A stretch of DNA of 64,000 nucleotides from Akkermansiaceae bacterium. Lineage in GTDB: Bacteria; Verrucomicrobiota; Verrucomicrobiia; Verrucomicrobiales; Akkermansiaceae. Position 1 is the first letter of the stretch. Each line of letters begins with the position of its first letter. A program made the position numbers and the translations under genes. The notes under the pieces were generated by a model. It searched no databases. It saw only the letters and a program-made list of their open reading frames with translations, and had not been told where the DNA came from. Of the stretch, positions 50,988 through 59,445 are shown piece after piece. Location: positions 1 to 64,000 of the forward strand of contig JAPKCM010000019.1 in assembly GCA_028822935.1 (NCBI GenBank), given 5' to 3'.

Positions 50988-52448
50988 TTAGTCGGAGAGG
51001 TTTGCGTCGATTCCTTTGGCGCCGGGATACCAAGCGGGGAGGACTTTTGTGTCCTGCTTGAAGATTGCCAAGGTCGCCTCCGGGACGTGCTTCCGGTCTA
51101 CGATGATGGTGTAGACGTGTTCGGTGAACCAGTCGTCGTAGAGCGTCCATTGGCCCTTGTTGCCCTTTGAGTCTCCCCAGCTGTTTTCGACGAGCCATTT
51201 CTTCGGCGCGCCATCCTTGAGGTCGACTCCCATAAGGACCATGGCGTGATTCGAGGCACCAGCGCCAAAGCGGGAACGCTCGGCTTTTGAGAGGTCGAGG
51301 TTGATATCGAAGAGGGTCTCGTAGTCGAAGAGGTCGATTTGCATGAGCCCGTGTTCGGTGGACTGGTCCACGCCCATGTTGACGGCAAACCACATGGGCT
51401 CGTTTGCGAGGACGGATTTGACCGCGATCTCTTTCATCTCTTTCATCTCGATATTGGCAAAATGCATCTCGTCCTGGCCGGCGATATTGCGGGCCCGCTC
51501 GAAACGATAATGCGCTCCGATTTCTTGGCTGGGATCATTGTAGAGGCAGACGAATTCGTTTAGATCCACCCCTACGAATTCTTGGTAGAAAGTCTGCGGG
51601 GTGTATGACTTGAATTCGGAGAGTTTTGCATTTGCGACCTCGATTTCATTTTTTTTATCGTCGCTCTTATCCTCTGACTGCGGCTTGGCCTCATAGCGCC
51701 AATTGAATTCGGTGGGTGGTTCGCCGAGATTGATCGCGAGGAAGCGGTAGATTTCCTGAAGCCCCTTTTCCTTCAATTTGCGAAGCTTCTTAAGCTCTGA
51801 TCCTTCCTGGTTTTCCTTTAAAATAACGGCTGCCTGAGTCCGGAGGAGCTGGTCGAGGACCTTGTTCATCGTGCTCGTGTTCTCGCTGCTGTGGGTTTCC
51901 GGCATTACTGAAGAGGGAACGACGCCATACTTTTCGATCAGTCCGGTGACGTAGTTCCACCAGCCTCCGTCGCCTACCATCCACTCGTTGATGAGGAGCC
52001 ACTCACGGTCGAGGCGGTCGGCGTCCCTGAGCTCAATGACATCCTCAAGGTAGAGGTTGGATTTTTCCATCTTATCCCAAAACTGAAGATAGGAAGTGGA
52101 GAACTCAAAGCTCTCCAGGCCGCGCTCTTGAATGAGCTTGGGGCGCATGACATTGAAGCCGGCGAACATCCAGCAACGTCCCGATGATTTCTGATTTGTA
52201 ACGCCCTTTGTCTTGATCTTGTGGCTGAAATGGCCGTCTTCTCCTGCGATGATCTGGCGGTTGAGCGCGAGATTGTTGATCGCGTTATTGGTGACAGCGT
52301 TGTGTCGTGCCTTATCTCCGGCATCCATCTCATATCCGTCTTGAAGCTTAGAAATGAGATTGGGCGTTAAGGCCCCGTCGGATTGTGCATTTGCAGACAT
52401 TGATAGAATAAAGGTGATGGCCGCGAATGCGGAATAGAAGCGGTTCAT
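50988..52448 (-). CDS. Secreted C1B-type cysteine peptidase (bleomycin hydrolase-like)
   Basis: The 486-residue protein has a signal peptide (MNRFYSAFAAITFILSMSANA). The papain-like catalytic residues are Cys92 in GRCWMFAG (Gln just before, in TNQKSSG), His in GASNHAMVLMGV near residue 415 and Asn in VENSWGD near residue 440. Insertions of the bleomycin-hydrolase family lie between them. Known family members are mostly cytosolic aminopeptidases, so export is unusual. ATG 52448 is chosen because it gives the signal peptide; an in-frame upstream start at 52493 is less likely. Confidence 0.88.
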   Translation of the reverse strand: MNRFYSAFAAITFILSMSANAQSDGALTPNLISKLQDGYEMDAGDKARHNAVTNNAINNLALNRQIIAGEDGHFSHKIKTKGVTNQKSSGRCWMFAGFNVMRPKLIQERGLESFEFSTSYLQFWDKMEKSNLYLEDVIELRDADRLDREWLLINEWMVGDGGWWNYVTGLIEKYGVVPSSVMPETHSSENTSTMNKVLDQLLRTQAAVILKENQEGSELKKLRKLKEKGLQEIYRFLAINLGEPPTEFNWRYEAKPQSEDKSDDKKNEIEVANAKLSEFKSYTPQTFYQEFVGVDLNEFVCLYNDPSQEIGAHYRFERARNIAGQDEMHFANIEMKEMKEIAVKSVLANEPMWFAVNMGVDQSTEHGLMQIDLFDYETLFDINLDLSKAERSRFGAGASNHAMVLMGVDLKDGAPKKWLVENSWGDSKGNKGQWTLYDDWFTEHVYTIIVDRKHVPEATLAIFKQDTKVLPAWYPGAKGIDANLSD

Positions 52449-52611
52449 AGATTCGCCCCACATATAGAGAACCCAAAGCTCATGGCAAGACACAGTGGGC
52501 GTCGAATCTTAAGAAGCTCCTCAACGGGCGTCGACAGGGGGCGGGCGGTGGCATGGTCACGATTTCGTTTGATACCAGCTCTTTGGTCTCAGGACAAAGC
52601 TGCTCCAACAA

Positions 52612-53133
52612 TTATTGACCCGCGGGTCCCACGAGTTCGACGAAGTTGCCATCGGGGTCCTTGACGACGGTGAGGTAGACTTTTCCGCCCGATAGAGCCA
52701 CGGGTCCTTTTGCGAGGACCTTGACCCCGGCCTTCTTGAGGCGGGCCACTGAGACGTCCATATTTTTCACATGAATCGTAAGATAGCGGAACCCCAACTG
52801 GCTGGTGATATAAGTTTGAGCCCCTTTTTTTGGGCTCCTCTTGGCCTGCATGAGCTTGATCGAGGTCGCTCCTTTTTCTTTCCCGAGAGCGAGCGTTTTG
52901 ATCACAAGTGCTTCTCCGTCACCTAAGCCGGAGTCTTTCACCACTTGGGAATCAGCAGTGAAACCACCCACTACCGAGAAGCCAACGGCCTCGGTGTAGA
53001 ACTCAATCGATTTTTCGAGGTCTCCTACCACGACGCCGAGATCAATCGTGGTCGTCCGGAATTCGGATTCTTCTGCAGAAAGGGAGGTGGCAAGAAGAGA
53101 ACTGATGAGAATTAAAAGAGGCGTAAATTTCAT
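52612..53133 (-). CDS. Secreted VOC (glyoxalase/dioxygenase fold) protein
   Basis: The 173-residue protein has a signal peptide (MKFTPLLILISSLLATSLSA). One VOC unit pair follows: TTIDLGVVVGDLEKSIEFYT near residue 30, LGFRYLTIHVKNMDVSVARL near residue 115 and the closing strand VKDPDGNFVELVGP, whose Glu is a typical metal ligand. It could be a glyoxalase, a dioxygenase or a binding protein. Export is atypical for the superfamily. Start ATG 53133 was chosen for the signal peptide. Confidence 0.8.
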   Translation of the reverse strand: MKFTPLLILISSLLATSLSAEESEFRTTTIDLGVVVGDLEKSIEFYTEAVGFSVVGGFTADSQVVKDSGLGDGEALVIKTLALGKEKGATSIKLMQAKRSPKKGAQTYITSQLGFRYLTIHVKNMDVSVARLKKAGVKVLAKGPVALSGGKVYLTVVKDPDGNFVELVGPAGQ

Positions 53134-53330
53134 AGGGGACTCTTTTTGAGGAATTTTACTGCACTTGGCCAGTTTGAAGCTGCGGTAATTGAAAATACTT
53201 CTTCGGCTCGATCTGTGACGACAGCAGCGATCGTCCACAAGGGTTTCCCGACGCGACCCACAATCAAATTCGCTGGAAGCTCGCAAAGGATGACAAGCTC
53301 TTTCTCTGGATGTTCGAGCAGGTGAGGTTC

Positions 53331-53627
53331 TTAGGCTTCTGATTCGTGATCGTCACTTCGTTTAGATTTCCAAGATTGGAATTCCTCTTCGAGTTCGGGT
53401 CGCGGGAAGAGGCGACGATCGGTATCTTCTTGAAGAAACGCTTCGTAGATGGGATCCATAGGAGGATCGGGATTTGAAAACGAAATATCGTTTTCTTCTT
53501 CTTTAGCCATAGTTTTCTTGACTTGATAAGTGGAAATGGCTGTCAAGAAAGCAAAGAGGATGACGACGAAATAGAGCTGGGATGAAATCCGTGAGTGGTA
53601 GGACACGATGAGGGACTTGGTTTCCAT
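53331..53627 (-). CDS. Small single-span membrane protein, unknown function
   Basis: From the ATG at 53627 there are 98 residues. SSQLYFVVILFAFLTAIS forms one membrane helix, followed by a charged Glu/Asp/Pro-rich tail (YEAFLQEDTDRRLFPRPELE). The frame is open upstream to 53798 and that part is also protein-like, so the true start is uncertain or the gene has lost its front. No family was recognised. Confidence 0.4.
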   Translation of the reverse strand: METKSLIVSYHSRISSQLYFVVILFAFLTAISTYQVKKTMAKEEENDISFSNPDPPMDPIYEAFLQEDTDRRLFPRPELEEEFQSWKSKRSDDHESEA

Positions 53628-53820
53628 TTCCTCAATCTCGACAGTGAAATCATCCTGTGCGATGGATTGGGTGTAAGAGCCATTAGGGTCGGATCTTATG
53701 TAGATTGAAATACAAAACGATGAGGGCCTGGCAGAGGCTCGACGCCGTTCCAAGGAAATGGATGGACATCCTGAGATGGGAGTCAGTTGGGAGAGCATTA
53801 AATCTTTATTGGGAAGATAA

Positions 53821-54000
53821 ATGTCGCACCTTTCATTTCACTCAGAGGTTCAGCGCGATCTTCGGGAGGTGATCAAGCACTACACCAGAGAAGGAGGTAA
53901 TCTTCTACTTTGAGGTTCGGTTTGAGAAATATCAGCCTACGAATCTGCACGAATTTCCTGATTGTGGAGGAGCAGAAGACGGGGAGTGAGGAAGAGGAGA
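53821..54000 (+). pseudogene. Truncated ParE/RelE-type toxin
   Basis: From ATG 53821 the frame reads MSHLSFHSEVQRDLREVIKH, then YTREGGNLLL and stop. This is the first two segments of the ParE toxin fold (FHPEVQxDL...YY...GG). A frameshifted continuation holds weak ParE-like codons (PTNLHEFP). The catalytic C-terminus and any antitoxin gene are absent. It is a broken toxin-antitoxin locus. Confidence 0.6.
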
Positions 54001-54122
54001 AAGAAAAACGTTTGATTAGGCCAAGAGGAAGGAGATTGCGGAGGTGGTTTTGGGGCTGCGGGTGAGCTACTCTGAGAGGCGTGGTGCTGGGCTTGTCCAT
54101 GAGAGGTAGAGGATTTGAGTCC

Positions 54123-54167
54123 CGGGGTTTTTAACCCCGCGCTATTGTATGGATCCCCGCTGGGGAT
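54123..54167 (+). promoter_or_regulatory. Two adjacent hairpins upstream of the pentaheme cytochrome gene
   Basis: CGGGGTT/AACCCCG (54123-54139, TTT loop) and ATCCCC/GGGGAT (54153-54167, GCT loop) are perfect short stems 13 bases apart. They lie about 80 bases before the cytochrome start and could be in its leader RNA. Their function is unknown; a regulatory leader or a small repeat element is possible. Confidence 0.4.
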
Positions 54168-54247
54168 GATGAGGTTTGGTCACGAAAGATGGTTGAGTTC
54201 AGGAATCTTTGTTTGCGGTGAAAGGGTGGATTCGGCAGGGTGGAAAG

Positions 54248-56506
54248 ATGATGAAGGGTTTGCTTGGGGTGACTGCTTATTTAGCGATGAGCGGGGTGAG
54301 CTGGGCGGCTCCCGTGGTGACGGGTTTGCATGGGAAGCATCCGCTGAGTGAGGCTCAAACGGGTCATCTTTTAGCGAAGGAGTTACGGTGTGCGGCCTGT
54401 CACGAAGGCGCTAGCGCGGAGGGGATGAAGACGGCGCCTGATTTAAAAACGGTGGGGTCGAGGTTGAGCGGAAGTTATCTTGAGAAGTATATCGCTGATC
54501 CGCATGGAACGCATCCGGGGACGACGATGCCGGACGTCTTGGCCGGGCTTTCGGCTGAAGAGAAGAAGCGGGTGAGCGCATCGATCAGCCATTATTTGTC
54601 ATCGCTGAAAGCGGATGGGTTGACGGAATCGGTGGCGGGAGACTCGGCGAAGGGCAGAGCGACCTATCACGAGATCGGATGCATTGCCTGCCACTCTCCA
54701 CGGGATGAGGCGGGGAAGGAAATGAGTCTGAATGGGGTGATCTCGCTGACTCATGTGTCGGGGAAATATCAGGCGGGTGCTTTAGCAAATTTTTTGATGA
54801 ACCCGCTCAAGGTGCGGACATCGGGACGCATGCCGGACATGAATTTGAGTCAAAAAGAGGCGGCGGATTTGGCGGCTTTTCTTGAGACGGATGTTGTCGA
54901 AGGAGGCTCGATTCAAATTGCTGATCGAGTCAGCGAGGGAAGGAAAAATTTCCAGAAGTTCAACTGCCATGCCTGCCATGAGGTCGAGGATGCTCAATCG
55001 GAAATGGGCCCCGCCTTGGCCGCGATGAATTTCGCGAAGGGCTGTCTTTCGGAGAAGCCAGAAAGCACTCCGAATTTTGACTTGGATGAAGGGCAGAGGA
55101 CGGCGCTGCGCTTCGCGCTGGAGAAGCCGGTGAAGTTTTTCCCCGCGGATGAGGTGAAGATGCGGTTGACGCAGTTGAACTGCCTTGCCTGTCACGAGCG
55201 CGATGACTTTGGTGGGGTTTCCCTGGAGCGCGATGCCTTTTTCGGGTCGACGGAAGAAGCGCTCGGTAATGAGTCGCGCATTCCGCCGCCGCTGACCTTG
55301 ATCGGAGCGAAGCTGCGACCGGGGTGGTTGCGGAAGGTGCTCTACGACCGGGAACGGGTGCGGCCTTACATGACGACGCGGATGCCGCATTATGGAGACG
55401 AGGCGCTTGCGGGTTTGCCTGAGTTGTTCAGAGAAGTGGACGAGATTGCGGAAGTGATCTTGGCGGAGCCAACCCGGGAGACGAGACCGATGGTGAGCAA
55501 TGGGGGACACCTTTTACTGGGCGACAAGGGGCTGAATTGCATCGCTTGTCACAACTACAACGGGAAGGAATCGCCCGGGATGAAGGGCCTGGATTTGACG
55601 ACCTCATTTCAGCGACTGGAGCCGAGTTGGTTCTATCGCTTTATGATGAATCCGGGTGCGCATCGTCCGGGAATCATCATGCCGAATTATTGGCCGGGCG
55701 GGAAAGCGGTGCAGCCGGATATTCTCGGGGGAGATCCCCATGCGCAACTGGAGGCACTCTGGTATCAGTTCTCGCTGGGGAGGTCGGCACGTGATCCGTC
55801 GGGACTGCGTTCGGAGTCCTCGAAGCTGATAGTGACGGACAAGGTGCGGACCTATCGCGGTAGGAGTCGGGTGGCGGGATACCGCGGGATCGCGGTCGGT
55901 TTTCCGGGGGGCATGAATTACGCCTTCAATGCGCAGAACGGGGCGCTTTCGGCGATCTGGAAAGGAGAGTTTGTCTCGGCAAATTGGCGCTCCCAAGGGG
56001 CGGGAGATTTCAATCCAGCGGAGCGATCGATCCAGTTGGCCCAAGATGTGGGCTTCCTTCAGTTGGAAAATAAGGATGACCCTTGGCCCTTGCGACCGCT
56101 CACGAACAAGGAGGCGCCCGTCAATCCGGATCCTCTTTATCCCAAGAATCGCGGCTATGCCTTTAAGGGATATTTCTTTGATGGAAATGGGAACCCGACC
56201 TTGATGTATCGCTGCCAGGAAATCGCGATCGAAGAGAAATCGGTGGTGGTCGAAAACAAGATCTTGCGTCGGACCTTCCGCTTCGATTCGCCCGAAAAGA
56301 CGACGGTTTATTTTCGGGCGCTGACGGGAAAGATCGAAGCTTCTTCAGGTTCTCTCTTCAGCACTCCGGATCTCAACGTCAGCGTGGGTGATGCGAAAAC
56401 AACGCTTCGGGGTTTTGGGGATCAAGGAGAAAAGGAACTCTTGATCCCGCTCACCCTTTCAAAAGGAATCTCAACTTTCACGATCGATTATGAACTGCTT
56501 CGTTAA
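54248..56506 (+). CDS. Secreted pentaheme PVC-type cytochrome c
   Basis: The 752-residue protein has a signal peptide (MMKGLLGVTAYLAMSGVSWA). Five CxxCH heme motifs lie at residues 48 (CAACH), 145 (CIACH), 240 (CHACH), 312 (CLACH) and 431 (CIACH). Met-Pro segments (TTMPDVL, RMPDMN, RMPHYG, IIMPNYW) provide likely axial Met ligands. The last 280 residues carry no heme and look beta-rich. It should carry electrons in the periplasm or at the outer membrane. The gene overlaps the propeller gene by 17 bases, suggesting the two form one redox unit. Start ATG 54248 has GGTGGAAAG just upstream; an in-frame TTG at 54209 is less likely. Confidence 0.87.
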   Translation: MMKGLLGVTAYLAMSGVSWAAPVVTGLHGKHPLSEAQTGHLLAKELRCAACHEGASAEGMKTAPDLKTVGSRLSGSYLEKYIADPHGTHPGTTMPDVLAGLSAEEKKRVSASISHYLSSLKADGLTESVAGDSAKGRATYHEIGCIACHSPRDEAGKEMSLNGVISLTHVSGKYQAGALANFLMNPLKVRTSGRMPDMNLSQKEAADLAAFLETDVVEGGSIQIADRVSEGRKNFQKFNCHACHEVEDAQSEMGPALAAMNFAKGCLSEKPESTPNFDLDEGQRTALRFALEKPVKFFPADEVKMRLTQLNCLACHERDDFGGVSLERDAFFGSTEEALGNESRIPPPLTLIGAKLRPGWLRKVLYDRERVRPYMTTRMPHYGDEALAGLPELFREVDEIAEVILAEPTRETRPMVSNGGHLLLGDKGLNCIACHNYNGKESPGMKGLDLTTSFQRLEPSWFYRFMMNPGAHRPGIIMPNYWPGGKAVQPDILGGDPHAQLEALWYQFSLGRSARDPSGLRSESSKLIVTDKVRTYRGRSRVAGYRGIAVGFPGGMNYAFNAQNGALSAIWKGEFVSANWRSQGAGDFNPAERSIQLAQDVGFLQLENKDDPWPLRPLTNKEAPVNPDPLYPKNRGYAFKGYFFDGNGNPTLMYRCQEIAIEEKSVVVENKILRRTFRFDSPEKTTVYFRALTGKIEASSGSLFSTPDLNVSVGDAKTTLRGFGDQGEKELLIPLTLSKGISTFTIDYELLR

Positions 56507-57974
56507 AACATTTTTATTGGCATCCATTTCTCTGGCGAATGCCGAAGAAGTGGGCGAACGCTGGGGGACGGCGGACCGCGAGCGGGAGTATTATCGCGTG
56601 GTCGATGTGCCGACGCCGGAGGGAGTGGTGATCGAAGCGGGAGCGTTCGAGAAGCTGCCAGATGGCCGGATTGCGATTGGGACACGGCGGGGAGATATTT
56701 TCTTCGTTTCCGGAGTGGATGTGGATCGCCCGGAGCCGAAGTTTCATTTGTTTGCTGCGGGTCTGGATGAAATTTTCGGGCTGGCCTGGAAGGATGATGC
56801 CCTTTTCGTGACCCAGAGTGGGGAGCTGACGAAGGTTCAGGATACTTCGGGTGATGGGAAGGCCGATCGTTTTGAGGTGGTGTCGGATGCTTGGGGATAT
56901 GGGACATACCATGAGTATGCTTTCGGCTCGAAATTTGACCCGGAAGGAAATCTCTATGTCGCGCTGGGGCTTTCGAAATCCTACAACTCGTGGGAACTCC
57001 TGCGTGGCTGGGGGCTCAAAATTACTCCGGATGGAAAAACGATTCCGATTGCGAGTGGTATGAGGAGCCCGGGCGGGATTGGATTTAACAAAGACGGGGC
57101 TCTTTTTTATATCGAGAGCCAGGGGCCGTGGAACTCGGCCTGCAGTTTGAAGTTCGTGAAAGAGGGAGGCTTCATGGGGCATCCGGCGAGTTTTAATTGG
57201 TATCCCTATGCGCCTAATCTTGGGGAGGCGCCGAACGTGCCGAAGTCGGGCTCTAGCATTCTCATCGAGAAAGAGCGTGTGCCGGAGTTGGTGCCCTACG
57301 CCGTGATCTTTCCTTACATCAAAATGGGGCGTTCGATCACGGGGTTTGTTCTTAATGAGACGAAGGGGAAGTTTGGACCTTTCGAGAATCAGATGTTCCT
57401 GGGCGACTTCACGCAGTCGCTCATCATGCGGGCCACGACTGAGCAGGTGAACGGCGTTTGGCAGGGGGCTTGCTATCCGTTTCGCGAGGAACTTTCGACA
57501 GGGATTTTGAATCTCCAGTTTACTCCTGACGGGAAGCTTTTGGCGGGTGGGACGAATCGAGGCTGGCCGGTGCGGGGTCTGAAACCTTTTGCGCTCGAGC
57601 GATTGGAGTGGACGGGGAAGATACCTTTTGAGATCGAGGAGATTACGATCACGTCGGACGGGTTTCGAGTCACTTTTACGAAGCCGGTGGAGGCTGGATC
57701 GGGCACGAATTTAGAGTCATATCAGATGGCGACTTTTACCCATCGCTATGGCGCAGGTTATGGCGGGCCTGAGATTGATCAGACGATACCCAAGGTGGAA
57801 GCGGTGGTGGTCGCTGAGGATGGAATGTCGGCGACTATTCGGTTGAATCAGTTGCTTAAGGGACACGTGCACGAGTTTGACCTCGGGGGCTTGAGATCGC
57901 GTGATGGGGAAGCGCTTCTTCACCGGAATGCCTACTACACGGTAAACGAGGTGCCGAAGTCGGGATCCAGATGA
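56490..57974 (+). CDS. Secreted beta-propeller dehydrogenase-like protein
   Basis: The 494-residue protein has a signal peptide (MNCFVKTFLLASISLANA) and a six-bladed-type propeller with the PVC dehydrogenase pattern: FEKLPDGRIAIGTRRGD near residue 54, VQDTSGDGKADRFEVV near residue 117, FDPEGNLYVALGLSKS near residue 152 and GMRSPGGIGFNKDGALFYIE near residue 190. Related proteins carry a fused heme domain; here the hemes are on the upstream gene, with which it overlaps by 17 bases. Residues 390-494 form a beta-sandwich-like tail. It probably oxidises a sugar or alcohol and passes electrons to the cytochrome; this is inference. Confidence 0.78.
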   Translation: MNCFVKTFLLASISLANAEEVGERWGTADREREYYRVVDVPTPEGVVIEAGAFEKLPDGRIAIGTRRGDIFFVSGVDVDRPEPKFHLFAAGLDEIFGLAWKDDALFVTQSGELTKVQDTSGDGKADRFEVVSDAWGYGTYHEYAFGSKFDPEGNLYVALGLSKSYNSWELLRGWGLKITPDGKTIPIASGMRSPGGIGFNKDGALFYIESQGPWNSACSLKFVKEGGFMGHPASFNWYPYAPNLGEAPNVPKSGSSILIEKERVPELVPYAVIFPYIKMGRSITGFVLNETKGKFGPFENQMFLGDFTQSLIMRATTEQVNGVWQGACYPFREELSTGILNLQFTPDGKLLAGGTNRGWPVRGLKPFALERLEWTGKIPFEIEEITITSDGFRVTFTKPVEAGSGTNLESYQMATFTHRYGAGYGGPEIDQTIPKVEAVVVAEDGMSATIRLNQLLKGHVHEFDLGGLRSRDGEALLHRNAYYTVNEVPKSGSR

Positions 57975-58071
57975 TGCCTGAGATCGGGAGCCTTGTGTCA
58001 TCTCTTGTCCCCGAAAAAAGGGGCATCTTTCATGATCGAAAGTGCAGGCGAAGAATCGTATGAGGTAGTCG

Positions 58072-59370
58072 ATGAAGCGATTGATGGCATTTGCGATGGT
58101 GATCGAGATAGGGGGGTGTGTTTTTGCGCAAACGGTATCGATGGATGAGGCTTATTCCATTTTAAATCCGGCGACGAAGGCGGAGTCAAAGCGAGAGAAT
58201 CCCTCTGGAATCAAGGGTCGTGTTCTTACCGGTTACCAAGGATGGTTTCGGACCCCGGGGGATGGTTCGGGGATGGGGTTTTACCATTATCAAAGGCGCG
58301 GCAAGTTTGAGCCAGGTTCCTCGACCATTGATATTTGGCCGGACCTCGCGGAGTTCGATGCGGACGAGAAGTTCGATACTCTTTTCAAGCACGAGGACGG
58401 GAGCACGGCGCAGGTTTTTAGCTCGCTGAATCCCAAGACGGTCAATCGACACTTCAGCTGGATGAGGGACTACGGGATTGATGGGGCTTTCGTTCAGCGC
58501 TTTGGGGTGGTGGGGGCGAAGAACTCTCGTTCCTACAATCATCTAAAGTCAGATAATGAGAAGCTCCTGCATTGCCGTGATGCTGCCAATACGAATGGTC
58601 GGTGCTATGCGCTGATGTATGATTTGAGTGGATTGAAGTCGGATGATTTTGAGCGACTGGCGCGCGACTGGAAGATGCTTCGCACCAAAATGAAGTTGGG
58701 AACGGATCCAAATGATCGAGCCTACCTTGAGCACAACGGAAAGCCACTCGTGGCGATTTGGGGAGTGGGGTTTAGCGATAAGCGAAGGTACGATCTCGAA
58801 GATGCGGAGAAGTTTATCCGGCTCTTAAAGAACAATCCGAAATGGGGTGGGATGAGCGTGATGTTGGGGGTGCCTTTTCATTGGCGGGAGGGAAAACGGG
58901 ATGCTGAATCGGCTGAGAAATTGCATGAAGTTCTCAAGTTGGCGGACGTGATCAGCCCTTGGGCGGTGGGACGGTATCATAAAGTAGATTTTGAAACCGG
59001 CAAGCATGTCGCGAATCTCGTGGAGGATCGCAAATGGTGTGAGCAGAACAAGATCGCCTACCTGCCCGTCGTTTACCCCGGGTTTAGTTGGCACAACATG
59101 ACCGGCGAGAAGCTTGATGCGATTCCCCGTCGGAAGGGGAAGTTCCTCTGGGATCAGTTCGTGGCGACACGCGCGGCGGGGATCGATACGGCATATGTGG
59201 CGATGTTTGACGAAGTGGATGAGGCGACTGCCATTTTTAAGGTGAGTGATAACCCGCCGGTGGGCGAGGGGGTTTCATTCCTTGATAACGAGGGCCTTCC
59301 TAGTGATCACTATCTCCGGGTGACTCAAAAAGGCGGAATACTCCTACGTGGCGAGGTGTCAGAGAAATAA
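58072..59370 (+). CDS. GH71/GH99-like secreted glycoside hydrolase family protein
   Basis: The 432-residue protein has a signal peptide (to about VFAQ). Motifs shared with GH71/GH99-like proteins include GRVLTGYQGWFRTPGDGSGM near residue 48, HFSWMRDYGIDGAFVQRFG near residue 122, YDLSGL near residue 184 and AGIDTAYVAMFDEVDEATAI near residue 370, which holds likely catalytic acidic residues. GH99 enzymes act on mannans; the subgroup seen in marine Bacteroidetes and PVC bacteria has few proven activities. It lies between the redox pair and the broken sulfatases and should take part in polysaccharide breakdown. A weak hairpin (CCCC/GGGG) precedes the gene. Confidence 0.8.
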   Translation: MKRLMAFAMVIEIGGCVFAQTVSMDEAYSILNPATKAESKRENPSGIKGRVLTGYQGWFRTPGDGSGMGFYHYQRRGKFEPGSSTIDIWPDLAEFDADEKFDTLFKHEDGSTAQVFSSLNPKTVNRHFSWMRDYGIDGAFVQRFGVVGAKNSRSYNHLKSDNEKLLHCRDAANTNGRCYALMYDLSGLKSDDFERLARDWKMLRTKMKLGTDPNDRAYLEHNGKPLVAIWGVGFSDKRRYDLEDAEKFIRLLKNNPKWGGMSVMLGVPFHWREGKRDAESAEKLHEVLKLADVISPWAVGRYHKVDFETGKHVANLVEDRKWCEQNKIAYLPVVYPGFSWHNMTGEKLDAIPRRKGKFLWDQFVATRAAGIDTAYVAMFDEVDEATAIFKVSDNPPVGEGVSFLDNEGLPSDHYLRVTQKGGILLRGEVSEK

Positions 59371-59445
59371 GAACTGTCCCGTGTTGTCCCCGCTTTGGGA
59401 ACTTGTCATTGGGTGGTCGCAAATTTTCAATTGAGAACCGTTTCT

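Noticed and set aside
52482-52664. A 60-codon plus-strand frame upstream of the C1B peptidase
   Set aside because: Arg-rich, without a motif, and it overlaps the end of the VOC gene on the other strand; likely chance.
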